Assembly (NCBI GenBank): GCA_013399695.1
Contig: VXAU01000197.1
Span: 2,334,612 to 2,398,611, forward strand
Direction: 5' to 3'
Origin: Formicarius rufipectus
Lineage: Eukaryota > Chordata > Aves > Passeriformes > Formicariidae
DNA: 64,000 nucleotides
Position numbers and translations under genes: made by a program. How positions within the stretch are numbered: position 1 is the first letter of the stretch; every line of letters starts with the position of its first letter. Below the pieces are notes generated by a model, which was not told the DNA's origin, did not search any database, and saw nothing but the letters and a program-made list of their open reading frames with translations. Below are positions 49,901 through 61,635 of this stretch, piece by piece.

Positions 49901-52900
49901 CCTTCTAGTTTATGGAGCCAAAAAGTTGCTTCAGCTTTGGAAGTTGTACCTTTTTCCTTTTCAAACCATCGTCCACAGAATGCTGTTTGTCTTCTCCCTG
50001 GTATACCTGCAGAGATACTTGGGGCTGATAGTAGGTACCAGGGGACATAAACCTTTCAAACAAGGATGCCACAAACTTGACTACAACTGTGAAAAATAGG
50101 ACTACAGTTTAGATTTCAGATAAATGGAAGTGCTGGAGTAATTTAAATTGATGAGGTTTTGTTTGTTGCTCTCCCCTTTGCAGAAAGTTGGAGCACGTAT
50201 CCCTATGGGATGTGATTTGCTGGATGTTTCTGTATATAAGACTAAATTTCCCCCACATACAACATTTCTTCTATCCTGAAAGTAAGGACCTTTGATGTGG
50301 GAAAAATTCAGATCAATTCTCTGAGCAGCAAATCTTACATATTATGTTGCCTTACTTCAGGGTCATGGTGGGAGAAACTGATTTGGGATGTGGAAAGTTA
50401 GGATATGCAGAAATTAAGGGCCAGGCTCTGTTTAACATTTAGATTGAATCATGAGCTACACACTACCAACTCCTTATGCTGCATACTACTGTTTGCAAAG
50501 TGAAATAGTTTCAAATAAGTTTGAGGGTTTTTTTTTCTAGATATTGTTGATTCTCTGCTTGCAACTGCAAAATGCTTTTACTTTTCCAGGTTTCATGTTG
50601 GTGCACTGAACTGCTAATACAGTCAGCAAATTCATGTCTACGCCGCAACATGTGTTTTATGTTCTCCAGGGATTAATTGCGGAGCACCATTCTTCAGTTA
50701 TGGTCGTTTCTTCATTAACCATAGTTTGTGCAGTATTCATGGGAGTCAAGGAAAGAGGAACATCCCTGGTTTTGGCAAATTTTTCCAGAGCATCTTTTGG
50801 CAAAATCGAAGCATACAGCTTGAGAGAGGGAGGAAAAAGGAAGGACAGGCTGAGAAACTTGCTCAGCATTTTGGCAGAGTCAGTGTAGTGGCATGGGATG
50901 GAGAAATGCTGCTGTACACATGATGCCTTATGATACTGCCCCCACACTCTTTTTAAAAGAGAGAAAAGGGTTTCAGGAGTCCCAGGTAAAACTGCTGGAT
51001 GACTATGTCAGGTTTTTTAGAAAGAAATGTTTTATCCCCTCTTTTGAAGGTGCAAGGAACTGAAATACTTTTCTGTAGTTATTCAAAAGTGCAGATGATC
51101 CAAGTGTAGATAAAACTCCTAAGTTTGGCTTTGGGATCCTTCTCAACCTGAGCCTGAGACAGGCCAGCAAGGACATTTCAGAGAGTTTGCAGCAATGCTG
51201 TCAATGTTTGCTGCCCCTGGTGGCAGTGGGGATGGAGCTGATCCTGTGGTCGTGCCCAGCATCCCTGGTACCACCTGGACAAACTGCTGATGACAGAGGG
51301 ATGACAGTGGGAGCAGAGCTGCAGTGGCGAAGGTGGAATGACCTTGCCAGATGCATCAGGAAAGCCAGAAAAAAAGCTAAGAATAGACCTGTACTAGTGT
51401 GAATGTGATTGCATAACTGTTTTCCATCACTTATTTTTATTTTGTTTTGTCAAAAGGTTAATTTTGTCTGAGAAACGTGGCTCAACCTGATTTACAGCTC
51501 CCTGTAATTGTGTTGCAAATAAGAAAAAAAAAGATAGTAAAATGATCACAGATGTAATCTGATCTAGCTTTTGCTATAGTTTCTCATATAAATCTCTTTA
51601 GTACTTTTCCCATTGTGACAGGGTTTATGATGAAAAATAGAAGATCTCATTTCTTCCTAGAAAATTATGCATTCTGTGGAATAATTAATCCAGTTAAGGA
51701 ACTAAGGCTGGTTTGTTCTGCCCTTCATTCTCTCAACAATTTCTGTCTTGCACAGAAATCGCTGCAGTGAGAACAATAAATTTGAGATGAATGACAGACA
51801 CTAATTATTTGTGACCTCATTGTCATTTGCAGCATTGAACTGGCCATGACCAATCCCAGAGTGGGGATATTTTTAGTCTAAGAAATTTAAAGAAAAGACA
51901 GCTTTAAAAATAGCATCTCACTGGGCATTCCCTGTGCTGCCCATCCCTGTTTCCCATCTGGCCCCATGACTTCAATCCTTGGCTCTGGCATGAGCTGCAG
52001 GGTTACACTGGCATCAGTGCTGCTGTACCCTGCCCATGTTGGCTTCATAAAATGGGTGAAATGGGACCCAGGCAGAGTCTTAGGTAAGTAACCCAAAGAT
52101 AAAGGGAGGATCTGGAAGCTTCAAAGCAAGAAAACAGAAAAGTGCTTTTATCTAATCTACCTTGGCTAAAACCCATGTGGATGCTGAAAGCTAAACATGA
52201 AGTACTTCTCCATCTGTCTTTTTTAGGTTTTATACTGCTCCCTATCACTGTAGGACCTAAACGTCCAGCGTTTAAAATCAATAGCAATTGTCTCTCTGCT
52301 GAACAGCAGTATTTCCAGAAATGTTTCCCTTTCCCTGTAGTGCCAGGAGGGGGGACCCATGAGAATAAATTTTTTTGTGAGACGTCCCTGAAGGCTGTCT
52401 GGGTTTTTGCTAAGCAACAAACACCCAAGCCCAAGGGCACAAATAATTTGGTTTTTGTTGACTCTCCATTGTTGGCAGCCCACTTGTGCATCCTGTGGGA
52501 GCACTGCTGCAGAGCACTCTGCTCCTCTGTGCTCTCCCAGGTTCTGTTCCCATGGCTGGCATGTTGAAAGGCCTCGCACGAGATGATTCTGCCCAGTGGT
52601 CCTGAACTGTTGGGCACCCCTTAGATGAGGGCCTGGAGGATGTGCTCAAAGGTGTCTCCTGTTCACCAGCAGCCTCTGCTTCAGCCAAAATGGGTGATGC
52701 TCTCTCCCATCACCTGTCTTCTGATCCCATCTCTAAATGCCAACCTATTTTTGTGAAGATGCTGCTGAACTGGTGCTCCTTTTCATTTTTTTTTTCAAAA
52801 AGACTGACCAATGCAGTAGCTGTGGATTTTGAGTTTAGCAAGTTGTCATCTGGACTTAGCAATGGGGGAAAGCCCTCTGTTGAGGACACACTTGCTGAAG

Positions 52901-52904
52901 CAAG

Positions 52905-52950
52905 AACAAATCACTTTGAGATGGAAAGTGCTATGCAAATATGTGAGATG
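52905..52950 (+). mobile_element. Possible old SINE/LINE 3' tail
   Basis: ATCACTTTGAGATGGAAAGT followed by GCTATGCAAAT resembles the 'gcactttgagat...gaaaggtgctatgcaaa' 3' ends shared by several ancient amniote retroelements. The sequence upstream is not recognisably part of the same element. Confidence 0.35.
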
Positions 52951-53718
52951 TAGTTATATTTTGTCTAGCTAACCAACCATGCATTGAAGAACATTGCCTG
53001 TAATTGCTGCATCTAACACACAAACACATATAAAATATACTATATTCAGTGCTCCTAAGAACTTCTAGAGACACTTTAGTGCTCTTCTTGAAGAATGAAG
53101 TGGTGTGATATCATTAATTGCTGCTATGTATTGGCCAATAACACTGCATTGCCAGAATAATTGTCAGGCAGACTAAGCTGCAATTAGGGTAACAAATGGA
53201 GAAAAAACCTCATAGCAATATGCTCTGAGAGTTAGTCAGACGTGTGATGACTCCTTCCCAGAACAAGATCAGATTAGCAGCATGAAGATTTAGAATGTCA
53301 GATTTAGGGGAAAGGTATATAATTGTCATTATGCATGGTTTGGCAGGCTATTTAACTGATTCCCTCACAAGGAAAGCACCAAAGTACCTGATGCTCCCTG
53401 TGGGTTGGAAGTTCATTCTCCCATTACTTATGCCATAAAGACACAAGTGTTTTGTCCCGTAAACTGTAAGAGCATATAGTATAAAGAATAAAGTATTCAA
53501 CTACTGAAATTATATTGTTGCTCAAAGTCAGATGAGCACGCCACATCTTGGAGACCCTTTCATCAAAGCAGGTCAGTTGACTTTAATGAAGTCATCTTCA
53601 ATTTGCTTTGATGTAACATCAGAACCCAGCCTAGATAATTCCAAATGATCAGCAAATGAGTTTCATTTGCAGACTTTCAAGAACATAGGCTTTATGAAGT
53701 GTCTAATTTTCTGGTTTG

Positions 53719-53734
53719 TTTTTTTTTTTTTTTT
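53719..53734 (+). repeat. Poly-T tract, 16 bp
   Basis: Uninterrupted T run in intron 1, about 1.8 kb before exon 2. Confidence 0.92.
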
Positions 53735-55536
53735 CTTTGACATTGTAAGTGCCTAATTTGACTCTTTTTTTATGGAGGAAAACCTGCTGACTTTTATCTG
53801 AAACTGAGCCCACTTTAAGATTCCTTGAGTTGGGCATGTAAAGCAGAGGCTTTGCAGCATCACTGCTTGCTGTTCCTGTCTGCTAAGTCTAAGTCTGTAT
53901 CATGCAGGAAGATTAGGCTGCTGTGCTTTTCCTTTAGGGTGGGGAGAGATTTAGAGTCTCAGTCATGTAATTTCTGTAATTACTTGAGCAAGGCATAATT
54001 GTCAGGCCAGGGATGGCAACATTAGGCCCTTCTGTTCTAATTTTTCCAAAGGAAGTAATGTTAAATACTAAAGCTAGTCAAAGTGCCAAGTAGCCTCTCA
54101 TCCTAAATTGGAACAAAAAGGACAAATGTTACAATTTCCTTCAAAATGACATTCCCTACAATATTTTCAGAAATACTGAATGTGAATTTAAGTGCTTCAC
54201 TTAATAAAGCAGAAGAATTTCTGTGGTTTGAAATCAAGACAACTCTTGATGAGCTTTAGTCATGTTTCAACAGAAAATATGATTTGTCTTGATGTCCGCT
54301 TTTCTTGCAGAAATATCAAACAGTCCTTCTTAAATGCCCGAAGTGTCATAATATTTAGGTATCATAATGTTTGTAATAATCAAGATGAGACCTGTCAGGA
54401 CTGCACTAGTGAATTACAACCAGTGCCATAAGTCCTGTCGACACTGAGCACTCAGTGATGTCTTAGTAAGGAGCAGCTCAACACAGTGCTATGATTTAGA
54501 TTTATCTCCAATTCAGTTATTGCATTCGATCCAAATTCTTCATGATTTAGTGGCTTGTGCTGGTAACTCCACGTGATTTTTCCATTGGTTATTTTTTTAG
54601 AGCAGAAAATTGATAAGCAGGAATAGGTTGGTTTAGTTTTGTTTTATATTGATTTTTGAGTTGATCAGTGAGTGAAACCTGTAATTGCATTGCAAACTGG
54701 CTAATACCTCAGCACTTACCAAATTGGGCTAATTGTTTTAGCTCAAGTGTGCCCAAACTTTCTGATCCTATAAGCCATATAGAGCTAAGTATCTCACATA
54801 TTTCATTTGTCAGAGATGTGAAGTACAGAGGAAATTTGGAGTAATTCCCAAGTGAGAGACAGTGTCAGCTCCCTTAAAATAGTTTTAGCACATCTTTGTG
54901 GGAACATGCTGAGCGAGGTGTGCAGTTGAGTCCAAATGACCCATTTATTGACTCATGCAGTGAAATCAGAATTTACCAAGTATTTCCTCCTACCCAGCAG
55001 AAGCTGGTAACCAGCACAAAGTGTGTGCCCAAAATGGAAAGCACACCTGGACCATTCAAGAACAGCAGTGGTCTTAGAGTCACAGAGCAGATGCTTCAGG
55101 TCCAACATGTATTCCAGAACTGGCATTATTGTGGAGTTAAACTGACACATCTACATGTGGTAGAAATCAACCTATCTCTCTTAAAATGAGTGAAGCTATA
55201 ATGGGCTATACTGGGAAACCCTCCAGTTCTTATGGGAAAATTTTCAGCTTAATTATCTTTGCAATAACCAGGCATTATGGAAAAAGAAGAAATGATGAAA
55301 GCTGCTAATTAATTCTTTATAGTTTGCTGATTATGCTTGGATACTACAAGATGTGCTGATTTGGACTCTGGTTTGTAAAGCTGAGGGTAATTTCCACGGA
55401 GCCGTGAGGGTTTCAGAGCTCAGCTTCATGGGACTTCAGAGTTCATTTTTCTGAAAACATTTTGTGGTCACAGAAGAGGTTCCATTAATTTCCTTTATGT
55501 TAATAATTTGATTTTTTTTTTATCTATTTCATTTAG

Positions 55537-55717
55537 GTCTGGCAAAGCCCATGGGATTAGTTGAAGGCCCAGGAGGCCTGGGCCAGGGGGGAATGGCTGC
55601 TACCCTCAGAGATGATAGCCATGAATCAGAGACTAAGTATGAAGAATATGGTTACAATGCCCAACTCAGTGACAGGATATCACTGGACAGGTCCATCCCT
55701 GACTACAGACCAAAAAA
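55537..55717 (+). CDS. GALNT9: GALNT9 exon 2 (stem to catalytic-domain boundary)
   Basis: This exon continues the reading frame of exon 1. The split Gly codon is completed by GT and followed by LAKPMGLVEGPGGLGQGG, then an acidic linker and YEEYGYNAQLSDRISLDR and SIPDYRPK. The YGYN...LSDRISLDRSIPDYR stretch is the conserved segment just before the glycosyltransferase (GT27) domain in this family, and the Gly-rich LVEGPGG piece is typical of GALNT9. The exon is 181 nt. It starts after a pyrimidine-rich acceptor (a run of T, then TCTATTTCATTTAG) and ends after AAAAAA at a consensus GTAAGT donor, leaving a codon split after two bases (phase 2). It covers about residues 81-141 of a protein of roughly 600 residues. 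The catalytic metal-binding motif and the ricin-type lectin domain lie in later exons outside the window. GALNT9 is reported as mainly neural, and the catalytic activity of this subfamily is low or restricted. Confidence 0.96.
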
Positions 55718-57550
55718 GTAAGTTGAATTCCACATTATTATTGAGACAAGAGGTTGATTGTTGTTCTGTTGACTCAATGGCATTCTTCACACCCTTCCTG
55801 GTCAGAGTATGAAAGCAGTCAGTCATACATACATCCCTGAGTTTAGTGAAAATCAAATAGACCAACTTCCATCTCAAGCATGAAGCACCATGTTAAATGC
55901 ATAGCTAATTCTGTCAGTGATACCTTAATATGTTTCTTCAAGGCCTCGGGTCAAAAACTACATGAGGATTTCAGTGCTTATTTGGTTTGGTTCACTTAGA
56001 AAAAGCCTTCAGAGGTGGCAGCCTTATTCTGTCCTTCTTCTAGCTGTGTGGAGTGGGAGGGGGGAAGTGCAACAAACACATTATATTCATTGGTTCCTCA
56101 AAAAAACTCCAACAACCATCTAATCAACTGGCTTTAATTACATTTGATGTTCTTAGAATTGTGCAGTTGGGGTTTGCAATGTGCCGAAACATGGACTAAG
56201 TGTAATCCATTGGGGTCCTATAATTGCAATAAGATTCTTTTTGTCTTTGGAATGCATGTCTATTTTTATTTTACTGTTTATAGTCTTCACACGCCTGTGC
56301 TATGCTTGACATTGCAATTACATGTTTATTATTTTGCTGATTTATTTTATTTTGTATTAAATATCTTTGAAATCTTTCATATTTATGGAGTTATGTATCT
56401 TCCAGATGAGACATCCACACTGTCATCCCATGAATGACAATCAGTAATGTCTTAATGCAGAGCAGATCAGCAACAATGCCTACTTGCTCTCAGGAGACAG
56501 AATTGAAAAGAATACTTAATTAATTTCTAATAATAATCTTCTGTTTTAAAAGACCCACTGGGGCTCCTAGGCAGAACTGAAAGTTAAATAAGAAAATATC
56601 TTATTAATTGGTGAGAAAAGTTTAGCCAAGCAAAACAGCTGTGCTCTGTGAGTAGTTTGCAATTGAATTAGGATTTTAGGCAGTTCAAGCTGCCAAAAAC
56701 AAAACTTCAGCTTAACTACAAATTTCATTAGCTGTGTTGCATATTAATCTGATCTCAGAAGTATTGACTCAGCATTTGTTTTCTCCAATGCTTGCTACAG
56801 AAAAGAAAACGTAGATAACAGAAGTGGCAGAGAGAATAAAATCTACTGCCTTGATACCACGTTTGATGCAAGTTCACTGCCTTGCTCAGTGGTCCCATCT
56901 CTCTTCTCTTGATGTATCATAAAAATCCATCATGGAATTATGCTGTGGAAAAAGCAGTCTGTAGTTATGCAAGTGTGGGAGTTGTGCCTCAGATCTGGCC
57001 CAAAGACCCTTAAAATCAATGTGAGGTTTCTCAGATGAAAGTCAGTGAGGTTTGACCTGGCCTGTTATCAGCTGCTGCGGGCAGGTGGATGAGGAGAAAT
57101 GAGATACGTTCTGCTAAGAAATACAAAAGCAAAAGCTGCAGAGTTTGAATCTTGCTCAACAGCTCTCAGAAGCATGAGAGCATTTGCAATGCAGTGATGT
57201 TTCACTTCAGATTATACTCTTCCACCCTTTTACGTAGAAACTTTGATGAGTCATTCAGATAAGCTTTTTGTCATGCTCCTTTTGGGTATCTCAGAAGGCC
57301 ATGTGACACAATTAACTGTCTGAGTTACTGGGAGAACTGCCTTTCTTGTCATGTTTTGACACTTCTGAGGTGGTTCTAGTTAGATCTAGATGCTGGAATT
57401 GATGCACTTGTCTCTAGAAGCTTACGAGTCACGGGAAAGCCCTTCGGGTTGAATTTGCTATGAAAAATGAGTGAAGGTGTGGAGAAGGTGGAAGCTCTTG
57501 TGATGGGAAGTTTTGTCCACTTACATGGATTGAGAGCAGCCATGAAGTGA

Positions 57551-57754
57551 AGGACTTGGAAGTGTTGATTGACAAGAAGCCCAACATGATCCAGTAATGC
57601 ATACTCAGTCCAGAAAGCCAAATGTGTCCTGGGCTCCTTCCCAGCAGTGTGGGCAGCAGGTGAGGGGGGGTTCTGCCCCTCTACTCCATTCTCATGAGAC
57701 CACACCTGGAATGTTGCATCCAGCTCTGTGGTCCCCAGCATAAGAAGGACAAGT
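57551..57754 (+). mobile_element. CR1 LINE internal fragment
   Basis: Plus-strand sequence resembles the end of CR1 ORF2. A stretch reading DLEVLIDKKPNM matches the 'DLGVLVD.KLNMS' region of CR1, followed by an in-frame stop. Downstream it carries CTCATGAGACCACACCTGGA and CATAAGAAGGACAAG, the counterparts of the CR1 'GTGAGGCCGCACCTGGA' and 'AAGAAGGACAT' pieces. It lacks both the 5' part and the 3' terminal repeat, so it is an old internal remnant in GALNT9 intron 2. Confidence 0.82.
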
Positions 57755-60700
57755 ACCAAAACTGAGCCTGACTGTCTGGTTTATGCACTCTGCTCTAATT
57801 GTATATTGGAGAGAACTAAACCTCAAGATCCCTTAGAAAGGCTTTGGGAAAACCACTCTTGTTTTGTCCAACTTTTCTATGCTGAACTTTCCCTATAGTC
57901 TCATCTTTACATTGCTGAGCCTTTCTCAATTTGCTTGTGATTTACATTCATGTCATTCCCAGAACTTTAAATTTTTTAGAAAGAGACGACTTTTCATTTT
58001 TAAATTGAGAAGCAAGTTAGAATTAATGTCTAAGGTCACACGCAAAGTCTATGGCCAGTCTATGAATAAAAACACATCTCTGGATTTGCATTTCCAAAGT
58101 ATTAAACCATACTTTCTTTCCATTCTGGCTTCCATTTAGAATAGTCAGATCTACATATTTGCACACAAAAATAGATATTAAAGATATAAACTGGAAGAAT
58201 TTACATTCAGGTCTGCATTGCATCGGCAGAATTTATTAAAGTAAACATGATTTCACTAAGGAAATGTAGAACTTGTAATATTCCTGGCTCGATCAGAAAT
58301 ATTATCTTTTAGTTTGTTTTATATTTGAACTCCCCCTTATTGTTGTCCACTATCTCATTCTGATAGCATAAGCCTTCTGTTCCATCTACTTGCATAGGCT
58401 CGTAAACATTCAGCAGCTTAATTGCTTTTCAGGAGGTATTTTCATCCCCTCACAGCAAATTAAAAAAATATGCTACACTGAAGAAGTGTACAGTCAGCCA
58501 GTGTGACCATGAAGGCTCTTAAATTGGAGTCACCTCCATGTCCTTCCACTGCTGCAAAGTCTCAGGCCTGGGTCAGTAGTTGTGCTCTCAAGATGGCTTT
58601 TCTCATGTCATGTTCTGCTTTCCTACCTGCTGCTGCCATGCAGATCTTCCTTTTAGCCCAGAAACCTTTTCCTTAGGATACAAATTGCTGTTGGTGCAGG
58701 AAACAAGAGCAGATTTTGTGCATGTTGTGTTTGTGTGCCAGTAGAATCAATGGCAGTAAATAGCTTGCTTGTGATTACAAATCACCCAATAATTACAAAA
58801 TTATTGTTTAATCCTAGACTGGTGTAGTAAATGCCTCAGCTTTTTCTCCTCAGTATCAGAGATTTGTAAATATCTATCAGACATATATAAATATCAATAT
58901 CTAAAGTTTTTCAAGGATTTCACCACTGTAGAAAATATGTTGCAGAGCTCAGAAGGTTTAATGTCCTGATCTCTCTTCCCAACATTAAAGCATTAGCAGG
59001 ACTTCCTAGCCCCTCACTAACATACTCTATTTCTTCTCTTGTAAGGCACAGGTTATTTTTTCCCTGGAAGCAAACAGATAAGTTAGAGGTTGCTCTGTGG
59101 TTCTGTGGGAAAAGTGTTACTTAATGTTGCAGTATTATTGGATTAATTTTCATGTGTGTACTTCCATATCCAAAATGAATGTAGTGGTCAAAAAAAGTCT
59201 GAGTACTCTATGGAGAAAATCCAGTGTTGGCCAATGACACTTGTGTATGTGTGTGGGAAAGCATAAGAACGTGTATTTATATCAGTTATCTCTATCAATC
59301 CATGTAGATGTAGAATAGTCCTGAATCCTGCCCATGAGAATGCTGTGAAATCTGATGGGCTCTTCCATGCCTTTCTTATGTTAATGTTGAAGGGACAATG
59401 CTTGACTGAATAGTCAAAAACAGATCTGGAGCAACAGAGCTGAGATTTTGGTAGAGATTCGGCACTTGCCAGCAGAAGTGCCTGGAGTCCCCCACCTAAA
59501 CCCCTGAGGGTACTGAGAGCAGGGAAACAGAGCCAGTTTTGCTGGGAGTACGTTGTCTTGCTACAACAGGCTGGCAGCAGCCCTCCTTCTGCCCTTCTGG
59601 AGGAAAACAGCCTTCACTGCTGCCAGCTGTAGCACAAAGTACAAGCCTCTGCTCCAGGAACAAAGGATCAGACTCAATCCTTCCCAGTCATGTGTGAAGA
59701 CAGAGGTGCCACCGGCCCATTAGGCAGTAGATTGTGACTTTATCAAAGAGAAAGCAGAAAAAATTAAAACCATAGGAAATGTCATTCAAAGATAGGGGGA
59801 AAGGCCCCTAAATTTGCAAAAGCTGTTTGTTTTACAATGTAGCATCTTGGAAAAGTGGGAAGTGTCAACTAACCAGATGCTTTCAAATGGAAGCATCGTC
59901 TCTCAGGATACCATCAATTCCCCTGTTCTTCCTGGTGCACAGGCTGGATAGCAAGGGGTTGAATTGAACAGGTGCAACACCTGTAGATTTGGCATTTTCT
60001 AAACTTTTTGCCACTTGACTTTGCAACTTAGATAAGTTCTGGAATTTCTTTACATGCAGGACACGTCCACACATGTCCACATATACGCACACTTGTCAAA
60101 ATCACTTGCTGTGATGCATTATGCAGACTTTTGAGAAAAGTTAATATGATCCTGGAGTTTCCATAATGGCTAAATTGGCTTTTACACAAAATTGTCTCTG
60201 CTTGGTGAGGAACTTTAATTTAACTGATCTTTTTTGTGCAACTTGATGCCGAGTGCATTGTGGCAGTCCAGTGATAACAATAATACTAATATATGGATTC
60301 CGTCTGCTGGCTCTATCAGGAGATATTTCTTTGTGTTATGATCATGGATGTTTGTATTGAGAAAATTCAGCCCTAAAGAACAAACTTATTAATGCCTTGG
60401 CAACTCAAATCTTTAGCTATAAAGTGCAGAGAAATCTGGGTCTCAAGGAAATTGCTTTCATTTATTCAGTTCTTTTAGGGGCCTAAGCACTTTCGTGGCT
60501 TGCTATAGGCATTTCACAATGGCAAAGGAATTGCATCTCTTGGGCCTTGAAGTGTAATTAATGGTTCAATCCACCCCATACCTAAGGAAAAGCTTTTTTA
60601 ATTACCAATCAAAAAGAATTTTGGAATTGATCAAATAGTGCTATCAAGGGGGCAGCCTTGGTAAACAGACCTCTGATTTGTTCATCCAAGGGTTTAATAA

Positions 60701-61039
60701 CAGTAGTTAAGTGTGAGTCCAATAGCTAGAAAACAGCCCTTCTGTCAGAGATGGTCCTGTGAGCTCCAGCTGCTTGAGAGGGCAGAATGATCTCCTTTAA
60801 TTTTGACCCTTTCTTTTGCTGCTAGAGCTCTGTGGACTCACTGTGACATCTGAGCCATCAGTCAGCAGCTCTCTCGAGCCACATGATGCGTGTGTTTGCC
60901 ATTTCTCTGCCATGGGAGGGGGATCTGTGGTGTGGTGGGATGGCCCCAGCCTGAGGCTGTGCTGGATGTCACTGCAGGAGCGGGTCATGAAGGCAGATGG
61001 CTTTCAAAGAGCATCAGCTTTTGGATCAGTGGATTGGAG

Positions 61040-61125
61040 AAGGCTAGGTCTGGTATTAGTTGATTTTTCTCCACCTCTGCCGCTTGCTCTGCCTCGTGAC
61101 CCATTTTTCAAATCCTCTGGGGACA
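61040..61125 (+). mobile_element. Possible MIR-like SINE fragment
   Basis: CCACCTCTGCCGCTTGCTCT followed by CGTGACCCATTTTTC resembles the 'agctctgccacttgct...gtgacct' core of MIR-type SINEs. Only this short core is recognisable, and chance similarity is possible. Confidence 0.3.
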
Positions 61126-61310
61126 CTGGGTATTCCTTGCGCCACTCAGAAAAATGACACAAGAAACTCCAAATTAAAACAGACCCTTAGGATTCTTTCC
61201 AGGTTAAGCAGAGTGCAATGTAATGGGCCTCTTTGCAAGGAATATTTGAAGTGGAACAGATCAGAGATTTCCAGGAATCAGAATTCTTGATTAGCAGAAA
61301 ATGACAACTG

Positions 61311-61326
61311 AAAAAAAAAAAAAAAA
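61311..61326 (+). repeat. Poly-A tract, 16 bp
   Basis: Uninterrupted A run in intron 2. It could be a retroposition tail, but I do not recognise the sequence before it apart from a faint MIR-like core near 61.05-61.12 kb. Confidence 0.9.
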
Positions 61327-61620
61327 GTAAAGGCCTAAAAATGTTTTTTGTCAGGCTGAACATCTTCTTTGAAATGTTTATTTAAAGAAAATGTTAAAAC
61401 CAATGAAATGTTTACCTTCTCATTAAAAAAAAATTAAAATTATGAATTTTCTATCACTAGCCTCTTCCAATACTTCCAGATTAAATATGAGGTCATAGTA
61501 AAGTGAAACATTAGGTAAAATGAAGCATTTCATTTTTTCAGATGGCTGTGTTTCACAATCACAGTTTAGGTATGATATTTTCATTTCAATTTGGCTTTCT
61601 TTATATAGGAAAAGATTTGA

Positions 61621-61635
61621 TTTTTTTTTTTTTTT
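61621..61635 (+). repeat. Poly-T tract, 15 bp
   Basis: Uninterrupted T run in intron 2. Confidence 0.9.

Larger units (their letters stand above)
30499..55536 (+). other. GALNT9: GALNT9 intron 1 (25,038 bp)
   Basis: The intron begins GTACGG and ends TTTCATTTAG; joining its ends restores a Gly codon and an unbroken GALNT9 frame. The donor departs from GTRAGT at position +4, so it is a moderate site. I see no other protein-coding exon inside. The contents I can support are a 60-bp tandem duplication (35301-35420), a MIR-like SINE relic (about 43055-43255), an old retroelement tail (about 52905-52950) and homopolymer tracts such as 42542-42556, 46893-46910 and 53719-53734. The rest is unremarkable AT-rich sequence that could contain enhancers I cannot identify. 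Confidence 0.9.

Noticed and set aside
55561..55812. A Met-started 83-codon plus-strand frame over exon 2
   Set aside because: It is out of frame with GALNT9 exon 2 and continues through the GTAAGT donor into the intron.
57376..57759. A 127-codon minus-strand reading frame
   Set aside because: It is antisense to the CR1 ORF2 remnant, which reads on the plus strand.
60816..61157. A 113-codon plus-strand frame ahead of a poly-A tract, possible retrogene
   Set aside because: No recognisable protein, and the poly-A begins about 150 bp after the stop. Part of the frame resembles a MIR-like core.
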